In this document: in pieces, positions 54,753-63,030 of the stretch
Layout: the number at the start of each line of letters is the position of its first letter
Position numbering within the stretch: the first letter of the stretch is position 1
NCBI GenBank assembly: GCA_963931865.1
Contig: OZ007514.1
Location: 7,852,646 to 7,916,645, forward strand
DNA from: Axinella damicornis
Taxonomy: Eukaryota; Porifera; Demospongiae; Axinellida; Axinellidae
Length of the DNA stretch: 64,000 bases
Reading direction: 5' to 3'
Translations under genes and position numbers: made by a program
The notes under the pieces: generated by a model
The model's database searches: none
What the model saw: only the letters and a program-made list of their open reading frames with translations
What the model was told of the DNA's origin: nothing

Positions 54753-54823
54753 CTACAGATACAGGAGAGAGAGAGAGGGGAAGTTTACATAACAGCTAGT
54801 TGTACCATGAGCTTCTATATAGG

Positions 54824-55109
54824 ACTAGTGGCAAAAAAATTTCTGCGAAAAATGAAAAGGATCTAGTGATGGCCTGTCACATTCGGAATTATTCCACCCC
54901 TCGAAAAAGCTAAGAAACAAGGAGAAATGCCTTAACCAGGCTCAGTCCCATCCATTATAAAATGTAGAATTTAGGGAGGGATGGGACTGAGCCTGGTTAA
55001 AGGCATTTCTCCTTGTTTCTTAGCTTTTTCGAGGGGTGGAATAATTCCGGATGTGACAGGCCATCACTAAATCCTTTTTATTTTTCGCAGAAAATGTTTT
55101 GCCATTAGT
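54824..55109. repeat. ~285-bp palindrome, ~125-bp arms
   Basis: ACTAGTGGCAAAAAAATTTC...AGGCTCAGTCCCATCC (54824-54953) is followed after about 25 bases by its almost exact inverse to 55109. High identity of the arms implies recent formation or gene conversion. Confidence 0.9.
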
Positions 55110-55259
55110 TTGTGTACTTTTTTGAGCGCATGAAATGCGTAACTTCTTAGTCACGGTACATGCAACATCACATCACCATAAGGGTACGGGGGAACTGGAT
55201 GTATGCCAGACTGGTGTTGTTACTTAATCACCATGTTAGCCTCGTTCCTAGGCCCGAGA

Positions 55260-55734
55260 CTACGAGGCGTTCACCATGTCAACAAAGCTGCGATGGTCTC
55301 TCTTGATGGACATGGACCTTCTGCTGGGCACTGAGCAGGCTTTAATGCAGTTTCCATTGATGTTGCTGTTGTAATCAATGTTTATTGTTGCCTTCGCGGA
55401 TGAGGGGGTGGGGCATTCACCTTTCATCAGATGAGAGAGCTCGATGGCAGCCGTGTAGGTCATGTGCTTGCAATGGAAATCCAAAACTCTAGCCTCACAG
55501 TTCTGCACTGTAGTTAGCTACGTCATGAAAAGAAAGCCACGCCTCCATGATGGCATAGTCACAATACATCTTGACAAGAACAGGTTGGTAGAACTTCCTC
55601 ATAGCAGTAGGAGCCAACAGATGACGGAATCACAGGGATTCTGTTAGTGTACCAAACGCAGCCATCACAAGCAAAAGAACACAAAAATGTGCTTGCATTT
55701 TGGATTGCGCATGCGCAATTGGCGAACACGTGAC
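55260..55734 (-). repeat. repeat family E, copy 2, part left of the gypsy insertion
   Basis: The inverse of 15470-15607, followed by further sequence with a minus-strand frame (55260-55508; CKHMTYTAAIELSHLMKGEC, NINGNCIKACSVPSRRSMSI). It ends with GTGAC at 55730-55734, the target duplication of the gypsy element. Confidence 0.75.
55630..55698 (-). CDS. signal-peptide-like short ORF, second copy
   Basis: MQAHFCVLLLVMAAFGTLTE plus SL and TGA, paralogue of the ORF at 15488. In the shifted frame downstream it has paired cysteines (SYCYEEVLPTCSCQDV) that the first copy lacks. With the 55260-55508 frame it may be the remains of a small secreted cysteine-containing protein gene; unproven. Confidence 0.4.
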   Translation of the reverse strand: MQAHFCVLLLVMAAFGTLTESL

Positions 55735-56501
55735 TGTGATATCGGTAGGTTTTAGAACAATCTTCATTGTATTACGAGGGGCAACCGCACTCCTGGTAGC
55801 CGCGATGCAACCGGATGCGACTCGCCGTAGCGCAAGCTAAGTATTGTAATTCGTTCCAATTAACGCACATGCCACGTGGCAACCACGATCGCGAGCAATG
55901 GCGACCAAAAGGAGGACAAGACATTATTACAGCACTCACAACTTAGCCAGCATGGTGAGTTTCGGCATGTAAGCGTCAGTGAACGACAGCGATCACGGCC
56001 GTGTGGTCAGAATCTTCGTGTGCCTTGCCTAAGAACGGTACTGCCACCGGAAGTCGAAGAGAGCGCTCGAGCAATGGCGGCCACGGCGAGACAAAAGCGC
56101 TCATATCTCCACCACCAAGGTGAGTTTCAACACCAACTTTTTACATTCAGGTCAGGGCATGATAGCGATCACGGTGGTGTGGTCAGAATCTCTGTTGGCC
56201 AATCGTAAGTACTCAAACATTATATTAATTAATTAATTATATTATTTACGCGGCACAATTTTTCCCCTACCAGGAGTGTAAAAATAGCAACTGATGTACA
56301 AGCTTAAGGTGACCATTTATATACTGTCAGATAGAGAGTCTAGAAGGTTCTAGTGGTACAGGGAACTATTGACACCTGATAAGGCTGAATACAGAACTAG
56401 TAAACAGGATGCACATAAGAGTAAAGAGTATACACATTACAGTGAAATCATAAATCAATAGGTCTAGTACAGATTACAATATTAAGAGTACAACTACTAC
56501 A
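55735..56501 (-). repeat. 3' LTR of the gypsy element, split by a MITE
   Basis: The same 260 bp as the 5' LTR but interrupted between ATTGTATT and AAATAGC by MITE A (55775-56278), which adds about 507 bp. The insertion must postdate the retrotransposition. Confidence 0.93.
55775..56278 (+). mobile_element. MITE family A nested in the gypsy 3' LTR
   Basis: Runs from CGAGGGGCAACCGCACTCCT to CCCCTACCAGGAGTG. The empty site is known from the other LTR; comparison shows at most a TA duplication with one extra A/T, or none. The youngest dated copy of family A here. Confidence 0.9.
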
Positions 56502-56512
56502 CTCTTCCCCCT
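56502..56512 (-). other. polypurine tract of the gypsy element
   Basis: On the minus strand AGGGGGAAGAG directly precedes the 3' LTR, where plus-strand DNA synthesis would be primed. Confidence 0.75.
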
Positions 56513-56529
56513 GTACAATGTAAAATAAG

Positions 56530-59500
56530 CTATAAGGTTCCGGAAGATGGATCAAGGCGTTGGGGAGGCCGACGATCCCGAATTGGATAGCGTCGTTCAA
56601 CTTGGTGCGGTTGTGGGTCTTCTGGCACAACCGACTGATCTACAATTTGGTCATTATTTTTGAATGAACCATAGAAATCCAGGTCACGATCTGTCACAGT
56701 TTTTGGTGACCTTGGGTCGGCTAGTTGTCTTGGAGTACAGAATTCTCTCTTTCTGATGTGGTCAACGTGTCGCTTCCAAACTCTGCCATCCCCTAACTTG
56801 ATGGAGTATGACAAAGGGCCTTGGGAGCTAATCATAATTCCAGGTACCCAATTTCCTTGACGAAAGTTCTTAGCCATCACAGGTTGTCCCACCTGGAATT
56901 GGCGGAGACGCGAATGTCGATCATGATAGGTTTTCTGTTGACTCTGTTTCAGCTGAACATGGCGTTTGACGTCAGGCTTGAGCAGGTCAAATCGGGTGCG
57001 AATTTGCCGTTGGAGGAACAAAGAACTGGGAGAAACCCCTGTAGTTGCATGGGGTGTGGCTCGGTAAGTCAGTAGGAATTCGGCCAAACGATGAGAGAGG
57101 GGGCGTCCATCCCTTTCACTTGCCTTCATTGCACGTTTGAAAGTCTGAACGAATCGCTCAGCGAGCCCATTTGAAGATGGGTGGTAAGGAGCACAGCGTG
57201 TATGTTGAATGCCATTCTTCTTGACAAACGTGGCAAACTCCTCTGAGATGAATTGGGGTCCATTGTCGGAGACAATTTGCTCCGGTAAGCCCCATCTACC
57301 AAACATATCCCGGAGTGCACTCAGTGTGTTTGTTGTCGTTGTGGTTGTCATTTCTACGACTTCTGGCCATTTTGAGTGTGCATCTACTGCAATCAAAAAC
57401 ATTTGACCTTGGAAAGGACCAGCAAAATCAATGTGGATGCGTGTCCACGGTGAATTAGGCCACATCCATGGATGTAGTGGCGCTGCTGGGGGTGCTGCTT
57501 TTACAGCTTGGCAAGAAAGGCATGATTGAGCCAGGGTTTCAATGGCTTTGTCAAGTCCATTCCACCACACGTAGCTTCTAGCGATGGATTTCATTCTAGA
57601 AATGCCTGGGTGGTTCTCATGAAGAGAGGTGAGAATAGTGGGTTGCAATTTAGTGGGTATGACGATACGATTTCCCCACATGAGGCAGTTTCCTTCCAAC
57701 CCTAATTCGGTTTCTCGTGACTTGAATGGTTTCATTTCATTGGGCACTACAGTGGGCCATCCAGACTGAACATACGTGACGACTTTGCTCAATAGAGGGT
57801 CTCGTCGCGTTGCTTGCTGAATGTCTTTGGAAGTAACCGGAAGTGTGTCAATGCTGAGGATATTGAACATGTTAACATCCTGGAATTGATCGAGTGGCTC
57901 AGAATCTGGCAATGGCAGGCGTGAGAGCCCATCAGCATTTGCATGTGCAGCTGTTGCTCGAAATTCAATGGTGTAATTGTAGGCAGACAGTAAAATTGCC
58001 CATCGTTGTAGCCGGGCCGCTGCTAGGGAAGGGATCCCCTTCTTGGGCCCTAGGATTGCCATTAGTGGTTTATGGTCAGTTACCAAGGTGAACTTGCGAC
58101 CAAAAAGATATTGATGAAACTTGCGTACCCCGAAAACTAGCGCAAGAGCCTCCTTTTCAATCTGCGCGTAGTTACTTTCAGCACTGGTTAGTGTGCGTGA
58201 AGCAAAAGCGATGGGTCTTTCCTCACCATTTGGTAAGATGTGGGAGATCACCGCTCCAACTCCGTACGCTGAGGCATCAGCTGCCATCTTGAGCGTTAGC
58301 CTTGGGTCATAGTGTGTGAGCAGCTGTGACGAAGTAAGTTTGTCTTTCGCCTCCTGAAAGGCCTTCTTGCACTCGTCAGACCACTTCCAATGAGTGTTGG
58401 CCTTCAGGAGGTCATTCAGTGGGTGTAAGATGGTTGCCAGGTTTGGTATGAATTTTCCATAATAATTCAGTAAACCGAGAAAGGAGCGTAACTCGGTTAC
58501 ATTCTTGGGGTGCGGGGCGTCGACGATCGCTTTCACTTTTTCAGGAATTGCTTGGATGCCTTCGCTGCTGATCATGTGTCCCAAATACTCCACTGAATCT
58601 TGCATGAAGCTGCACTTCTCGCGTTTGATGCGTACTCCCTGGGCCTCCAATCGTGCCAGAACTTCAGACAGAGTGTCAAGGTGTTCGACGTCATCCTTCC
58701 CCGTGATTAGGATGTCATCCAGGTAACAGATTACATTGGGGATACCCTGGAGGATGTTGTCCATGATTTTCTGGAACATGGCAGGCGCGGATGCAACTCC
58801 AAATGGTAGGCGTGTATAGCGATACAGGCCTTGGTGGGTATTGACGGTAACGTACTTGGTGGATTCTTCATCAAGCACTAACTGAAGGTATGCTTGGGAC
58901 AAGTCCAGCTTTGTGAACTTTTTCCCACCCGTGAGAGTGGTGAATAGATCTTCTGGCTTGGGGAGCGGATACTGGTCCACTGATAAGGCTTGATTTATGG
59001 TAACCTTATAATCCCCACAAATGCGTATACGGCCGTCTGGCTTTGGCACAGTAACAATAGGGGCAGCCCAATCACTATGAGTGACTTTTGTGAGGATACC
59101 ATCTTTTTCCAATTGGTCCAATTCACGACTGATGGTGTCTTTGAGCGCAAATGGAACTGGTCTTGGCTTGAAAAATTTGGGAGGAGCGTCTGACTGGACT
59201 TGGAGTGTCGCTTTGTGCGACCGAATTTTGCCTAGCTCCTTCTTGAAAACAGCGCTGTGCTTATCAAGGATTGACTGTAGGCGATTGCTAGAATGCACAG
59301 ACGCTATGCGATGCCAGTTTGGGCGGATATACTTCATCCAATTTCGACCAAATAGGCTAGGGCCATCACCTTCGACGACCAACAAAACCAACGGCTGCGC
59401 CTGCCCCTCGTATGTGACCCGTAAATTTAACTGCCCCATAACTCGTATTTGCTCACCAGTATAGGTCTTGAGAATGATAGATGAGTCATGCAGGGGTTCA

Positions 59501-60465
59501 TTTGGGAAAACCGTCTTCTTTGTCTCCTCCGAGATAATCGACAATGCTGCTCCAGTGTCGATTTCCATCTTTAGCGGCTTTCCGTTTGCGACCACTTCGA
59601 TAACAATCGGTTTTGACGAGCGTTCGCCCACATTGAAGAGGTGGAATTCCTCGCTAGTGGTGGTGTCGTCTTCTTCGCCACTTTCGTTGGACACCCACTT
59701 GGTTCCGTGGCGTTTTTGTTTGCGGTGACTTTGAGGTCCGGATCCCCCTCCGCGGCCTTTCGATCGGCAAGCGCTGGAAATATGTCCTTTCTTTCCACAA
59801 GCATGACACTCCGCATCTTTGAAGTGACAATCTTGGGGCTTGTGGTTCTTTCGTCCACAGCGTGTGCATGGAGGGTGCTCCGATGCGCTCGGTTGAGCGT
59901 TGAACCGATGAATCGAGGGCTCCGTTCCCTTGAATGACTTCGCATTTCGCTCAGCCGCTTCCATGGCCTGCGCCATTTCCATTGCTTTTGTGTGCGTTAG
60001 CTCGGTCTCAGACAGCAACCGGCGTTGGACCGCTTCGTTGCGCAATCCACACACGAAACGGTCACGAAGGGTTTCGTCGAGTGTTGTTCCGAACTTGCAG
60101 TTGGTTGCCAATCGGCGTAATGCAGCTTCGTAGTCCGCCATTGATTCTCCTGCTGCCTGATTGCGCTTATGAAAATGGAAGCGCTCGGCGATTACGGCTC
60201 GCTTCGGCTCGTAGTGTTTCATGAGGGCCGCAGTTATTTCTTCGTAAGTTTTCTCTCTCGGCAGTTTTGGCGCGAGCAAATTGCTCAGCGTGGAATACGT
60301 TTTCCGTCCCATTACGCTGAGTAAGACCGCCCGTTGTCGGTCTTCTGTGATTGCATTCGCCTCGATGTACAACTGTACTCGCTCGAGGTAGTCTTTGATT
60401 GTGTCGGAATCAGGTTGAAATTCCTTGATGGTTCCGACGTGAGTTGCCATAGCTGAAATCCTCAA
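56530..60465 (-). CDS. gypsy Gag-Pol polyprotein, 1311 residues
   Basis: One uninterrupted frame. Gag: residues 1-240, with two CCHC zinc knuckles (about 200-213 and 220-233). Protease: EIDTGAALSII near 303. Reverse transcriptase: 430-640 with LPFGVASAPAMF and VICYLDD (YLDD at ~581-584). RNase H: 725-850 (AADASAYGVGAV, TDHKPL). Integrase: HHCC finger (His949, His952, Cys982, Cys985), catalytic Asp1013, Asp1067 and Glu1103, the last two 35 residues apart; the C-terminal GNWVPGIM...VWKRHVDHIR module at ~1210-1260. All catalytic residues are present. Gag and Pol are fused without a frameshift. The first ATG (MRISAM) and the second (MATHVG) are both plausible starts. Confidence 0.95.
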   Translation of the reverse strand: MRISAMATHVGTIKEFQPDSDTIKDYLERVQLYIEANAITEDRQRAVLLSVMGRKTYSTLSNLLAPKLPREKTYEEITAALMKHYEPKRAVIAERFHFHKRNQAAGESMADYEAALRRLATNCKFGTTLDETLRDRFVCGLRNEAVQRRLLSETELTHTKAMEMAQAMEAAERNAKSFKGTEPSIHRFNAQPSASEHPPCTRCGRKNHKPQDCHFKDAECHACGKKGHISSACRSKGRGGGSGPQSHRKQKRHGTKWVSNESGEEDDTTTSEEFHLFNVGERSSKPIVIEVVANGKPLKMEIDTGAALSIISEETKKTVFPNEPLHDSSIILKTYTGEQIRVMGQLNLRVTYEGQAQPLVLLVVEGDGPSLFGRNWMKYIRPNWHRIASVHSSNRLQSILDKHSAVFKKELGKIRSHKATLQVQSDAPPKFFKPRPVPFALKDTISRELDQLEKDGILTKVTHSDWAAPIVTVPKPDGRIRICGDYKVTINQALSVDQYPLPKPEDLFTTLTGGKKFTKLDLSQAYLQLVLDEESTKYVTVNTHQGLYRYTRLPFGVASAPAMFQKIMDNILQGIPNVICYLDDILITGKDDVEHLDTLSEVLARLEAQGVRIKREKCSFMQDSVEYLGHMISSEGIQAIPEKVKAIVDAPHPKNVTELRSFLGLLNYYGKFIPNLATILHPLNDLLKANTHWKWSDECKKAFQEAKDKLTSSQLLTHYDPRLTLKMAADASAYGVGAVISHILPNGEERPIAFASRTLTSAESNYAQIEKEALALVFGVRKFHQYLFGRKFTLVTDHKPLMAILGPKKGIPSLAAARLQRWAILLSAYNYTIEFRATAAHANADGLSRLPLPDSEPLDQFQDVNMFNILSIDTLPVTSKDIQQATRRDPLLSKVVTYVQSGWPTVVPNEMKPFKSRETELGLEGNCLMWGNRIVIPTKLQPTILTSLHENHPGISRMKSIARSYVWWNGLDKAIETLAQSCLSCQAVKAAPPAAPLHPWMWPNSPWTRIHIDFAGPFQGQMFLIAVDAHSKWPEVVEMTTTTTTNTLSALRDMFGRWGLPEQIVSDNGPQFISEEFATFVKKNGIQHTRCAPYHPSSNGLAERFVQTFKRAMKASERDGRPLSHRLAEFLLTYRATPHATTGVSPSSLFLQRQIRTRFDLLKPDVKRHVQLKQSQQKTYHDRHSRLRQFQVGQPVMAKNFRQGNWVPGIMISSQGPLSYSIKLGDGRVWKRHVDHIRKREFCTPRQLADPRSPKTVTDRDLDFYGSFKNNDQIVDQSVVPEDPQPHQVERRYPIRDRRPPQRLDPSSGTL

Positions 60466-60479
60466 TCCTCGTCGCCAGT
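60460..60479 (-). other. primer-binding site region of the gypsy element
   Basis: Immediately inside the 5' LTR the minus strand reads ACTGGCGACGAGGATTGA. The TGGCGAC start at 1-2 bases from the LTR is where a tRNA 3' end would pair; the tRNA is not identified. Confidence 0.55.
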
Positions 60480-60739
60480 TGTGATATCGGTAGGTTTTAG
60501 AACAATCTTCATTGTATTAAAATAGCAACTGATGTACAAGCTTAAGGTGACCATTTATATACTGTCAGATAGAGAGTCTAGAAGGTTCTAGTGGTACAGG
60601 GAACTATTGACACCTGATAAGGCTGAATACAGAACTAGTAAACAGGATGCACATAAGAGTAAAGAGTATACACATTACAGTGAAATCATAAATCAATAGG
60701 TCTAGTACAGATTACAATATTAAGAGTACAACTACTACA
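60480..60739 (-). repeat. 5' LTR of the gypsy element (260 bp)
   Basis: Bounded by TG...CA; followed inward by the likely primer-binding site. It should hold the promoter; no TATA box is claimed. Confidence 0.93.
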
Positions 60740-60744
60740 GTGAC

Positions 60745-61190
60745 CTCATTGCCTCAAAATGGCGTCGTGCTAGAATGCCATCGGGTCGTAGCTAGCTAAA
60801 ACTGCTGTTCTTGCCAGTTCGTGGACAAAAGGGCTCAAAGACTTTACTACGGTGAAATCGGTGTTGTTCTGTGCGTAAATGAACTCCAGAAGTGCTTTAG
60901 TTGGTACGCTATCCTTGGGCAAAGTGTTGTTATGAGAAAGAAGAAAGAAGAAAGAAAAAAGAAGATGACGAAATCGGACTTTTCTCCGCGACATGTTCAT
61001 CGACTCCCGCGTACTCTAAGGTACGTTTGCAAGTGTTTTTGTTAACTGCTAGGCAGTATCATTCTGTCCACATGCTTGGTTTGGGGGGTTGTAGCTTCTT
61101 TGGCCGTTATCCTGCTGGTGCATCAGTATGGTAAAATCAAAATTTCCTTGGCCATCCCTAAATAGAGAACGCTACCGCGTTCTCTGATGT
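60745..61190 (-). repeat. repeat family E, copy 2, part right of the gypsy insertion
   Basis: Inverse of 15040-15460: CTCATTGCC, AAGATGACGAAATCGGACTT and CTAAATAGAGAACGCTACCG recur. Joined to 55260-55734 it restores the order of copy 1 across the gypsy site. Confidence 0.8.
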
Positions 61191-61429
61191 ATGGAATTTG
61201 CACCCTGAGTGCAGTTTAATGTATTCCTGAGGGCAGAGCACACCATCCGTAACAAAAATGTATAAACTGGGAACTGATGTGCTCTTTATTTGCCGACATA
61301 CACCCTTATATATTTGTCAACATCATGCAGTCCCTTGCTGATGTCAATTCCTTACTATTGAACGCAGATCATTCATTTTCTCACCTGGACTTCTTATTTG
61401 TCATCTTACATCTCTTATGTACATACGTA

Positions 61430-62080
61430 CGTACATGTACCAATGGAGACTCCTGATTTCATACAAGAGCATGATGACATCATTGTGTTTTTTTTTCACG
61501 GCGGAGGAGGAAGAGCGTATGACTGGCAAAATCTGAAACAGGCAGAATCTCTGGCGTGTACCAAAAATAGAACACGTGAGCTCAACACAGGCCTCATCGC
61601 GGAATGATTCATGCCACTGTATTAATCTACTTGTAGTAAAGTTGTTAGCTATAGTTGTAAATCAAAGCTCATCTTGCAGACTGCTTTCTCAGAAAGGTTC
61701 ACTACCATCATCGCAATTCATTCTGCGTTGCTACCCGAGCCAGAAAGAAGAAGAGGTCGAGATCGGAAGTCAGGTTCGAAGATGGGGAGAAATGGTGGAT
61801 GCTTGTTTGCTCCACAAAGTACTTAGAAGTTGAAGGGAGTGGTATTGGCCCAGTTCTGCCGGTGCAAACTGTGGTGTTTAGCTACGACAGGAGCTTCTCT
61901 TTTGAGGTTCTCTTGACCAGATGTGCTATTTTCAGTATACGTGAAAGATTCTGCATTCACCAAGGGAGAATATGAAGTCACACACTCTTCCTCCTCCGCG
62001 GCCGCCATGAATAAACTATGATGTCATCATGCACTCTTGTTTCATAATATAGATTCCTACCTGGAGCATGCGTATACCAG
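61430..62080. repeat. foldback element, ~130-bp diverged arms
   Basis: Left arm 61440-61590 (AGCATGATGACATCATTGTG, CGGCGGAGGAGGAAGAG, GGCAGAATCTCTGGCGTGTA) recurs inverted at 61905-62075. The arms are clearly diverged. The right arm, minus strand, opens MAAAEEEECVTSYSPLVNAE; the plus strand between arms has a frame ending RRWGEMVDACLLHKVLRS. No family recognised. Confidence 0.6.
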
Positions 62081-62331
62081 TACACATGAAGCATGTGGAA
62101 TAATGCTGTGTGAAGCCAGGCAGTAAAAATCAAATGTTATTCCCACATTACGAAAACAGCCATTAAACTTTAGCACTTTACTTACTGGTAGTGCATACTT
62201 ATTAAACTAATTCAGTTAATAATTTTTTTTTATAGCAACAACAGTTACAGTGCTCACTCAATGCGCACACTGAGAACTGAGCCAATTCAACTCTGTAGCC
62301 TGCATTTCTAGATAATGCACAACCATGTCAC

Positions 62332-63030
62332 GTGACTATTAACCTTTGGCCTCCACCGCGTGGGCAGTGCAATTTGCTAGCGTCTACATATACTAGGCAG
62401 TCTCCGTTGGCTTCTACGCCCGTTTTTCAAATGGAAAAGTCGAGAAAAAGAAAGCGTGATGATGCCTGCTCCACCTATCTAGAGGGAAAGTCGAGGAAGG
62501 CGTACAAAGACTTGGAGGATGGATTACGTGCTACCGCATGCATCAAAGGTACTACTAGCGCCGTGGATACTGATCATTGCACTGCCTGTCCACCCGTTCT
62601 AACACGCTTAAAGCCTGATTTCGTTGCAATGGTCCGACAAGATGTTGAGCTAAGGCATTGTAAGCGAGTTCTGCCTAATCCTAAGAAGCCTGAAAAGCAA
62701 CACTATCAAAACCTTGTTGCACAGAACGCCTGGATCAGGTCAAATCCATTTGATGCTCTGGAGTACTGCTCTGCATGCATCATCTCCACTTTGGGCATTG
62801 GATCTGAGCGGCTCACCCGTCAGCCATCGATTAAGCAACGCGAGGCGCTTACCCCCGTTGTGGACATGAGCAAACCTGATGTTGTTCTCAATCGACTTGA
62901 GGAGTTTGTCGTACTGCCTGATGTAGTTGACAACACTTGTTCTGAGCGCTCTGCCTTTCGGTGGAAGATAGGCCTAAACATGCCATTTGCCCACATCAGA
63001 CTTACTATTGTGCAAGGAATTCAAGGATAA
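62332..63030 (+). pseudogene. transposon ORF, N-terminal part (frameshifted)
   Basis: From MEKSRKRKRDDACSTYLEGK (62431) the frame gives a basic start, then CSERSAFRWKIGLNMPFAHI and stops at 63030 after a frame change near 62990. The sequence continues in the next frame at 62987-63400 (HKQEAQEALEHCKFATQKCK, ALQESFTLVLSADYQMTKLV, MTYYMRKVSHG). This second block resembles repetitive uncharacterised ORFs of invertebrates, from memory. The polypeptide is broken once. Confidence 0.45.

Larger units (their letters stand above)
48095..52166 (+). mobile_element. candidate 4.1-kb DNA transposon with PHD/DDE protein
   Basis: The ends ATGCGCCTATCAATGTTATG (48095) and ATGCGCTTATCATTGTCATG (inverse, ending 52166) form an imperfect inverted repeat of about 27 bp, followed on both sides by C/G-rich CCCCAC motifs. 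A second, direct copy of the left-end motif lies at 48213-48260, so the left subterminal region is duplicated. The target duplication is not resolved (GTAC lies just outside both ends). Inside are a single long ORF, a 64-bp-type minisatellite, a spliced-exon-like piece and a 46-base G run. The layout (TIR, one large transposase-like ORF, TIR) is that of a class II element. Confidence 0.6.
55735..60739 (-). mobile_element. complete Ty3/gypsy LTR retrotransposon
   Basis: About 4.5 kb excluding the nested MITE. LTRs (TGTAGTAG...TCACA, minus sense) begin TG and end CA; the target duplication GTGAC is at 55730-55734 and 60740-60744. The uninterrupted paralogue at 15.4 kb has a single GTGACC...ATTGCC site, confirming the insertion. 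The two LTRs look almost identical, and the single gag-pol ORF is intact, so the insertion is young and possibly still active. No env-like ORF follows pol. It lies 5' of FARSB exon a, either in a FARSB intron or upstream of the gene. Confidence 0.95.

Noticed and set aside
53443..53539. An additional FARSB exon between exons a and b
   Set aside because: Exons a and b join in phase at conserved residues; including this 97-bp piece would shift the frame and it matches no PheRS block.
56530..56700. An env-like third ORF in the gypsy element
   Set aside because: No open frame of any size lies between the end of pol and the 3' LTR.
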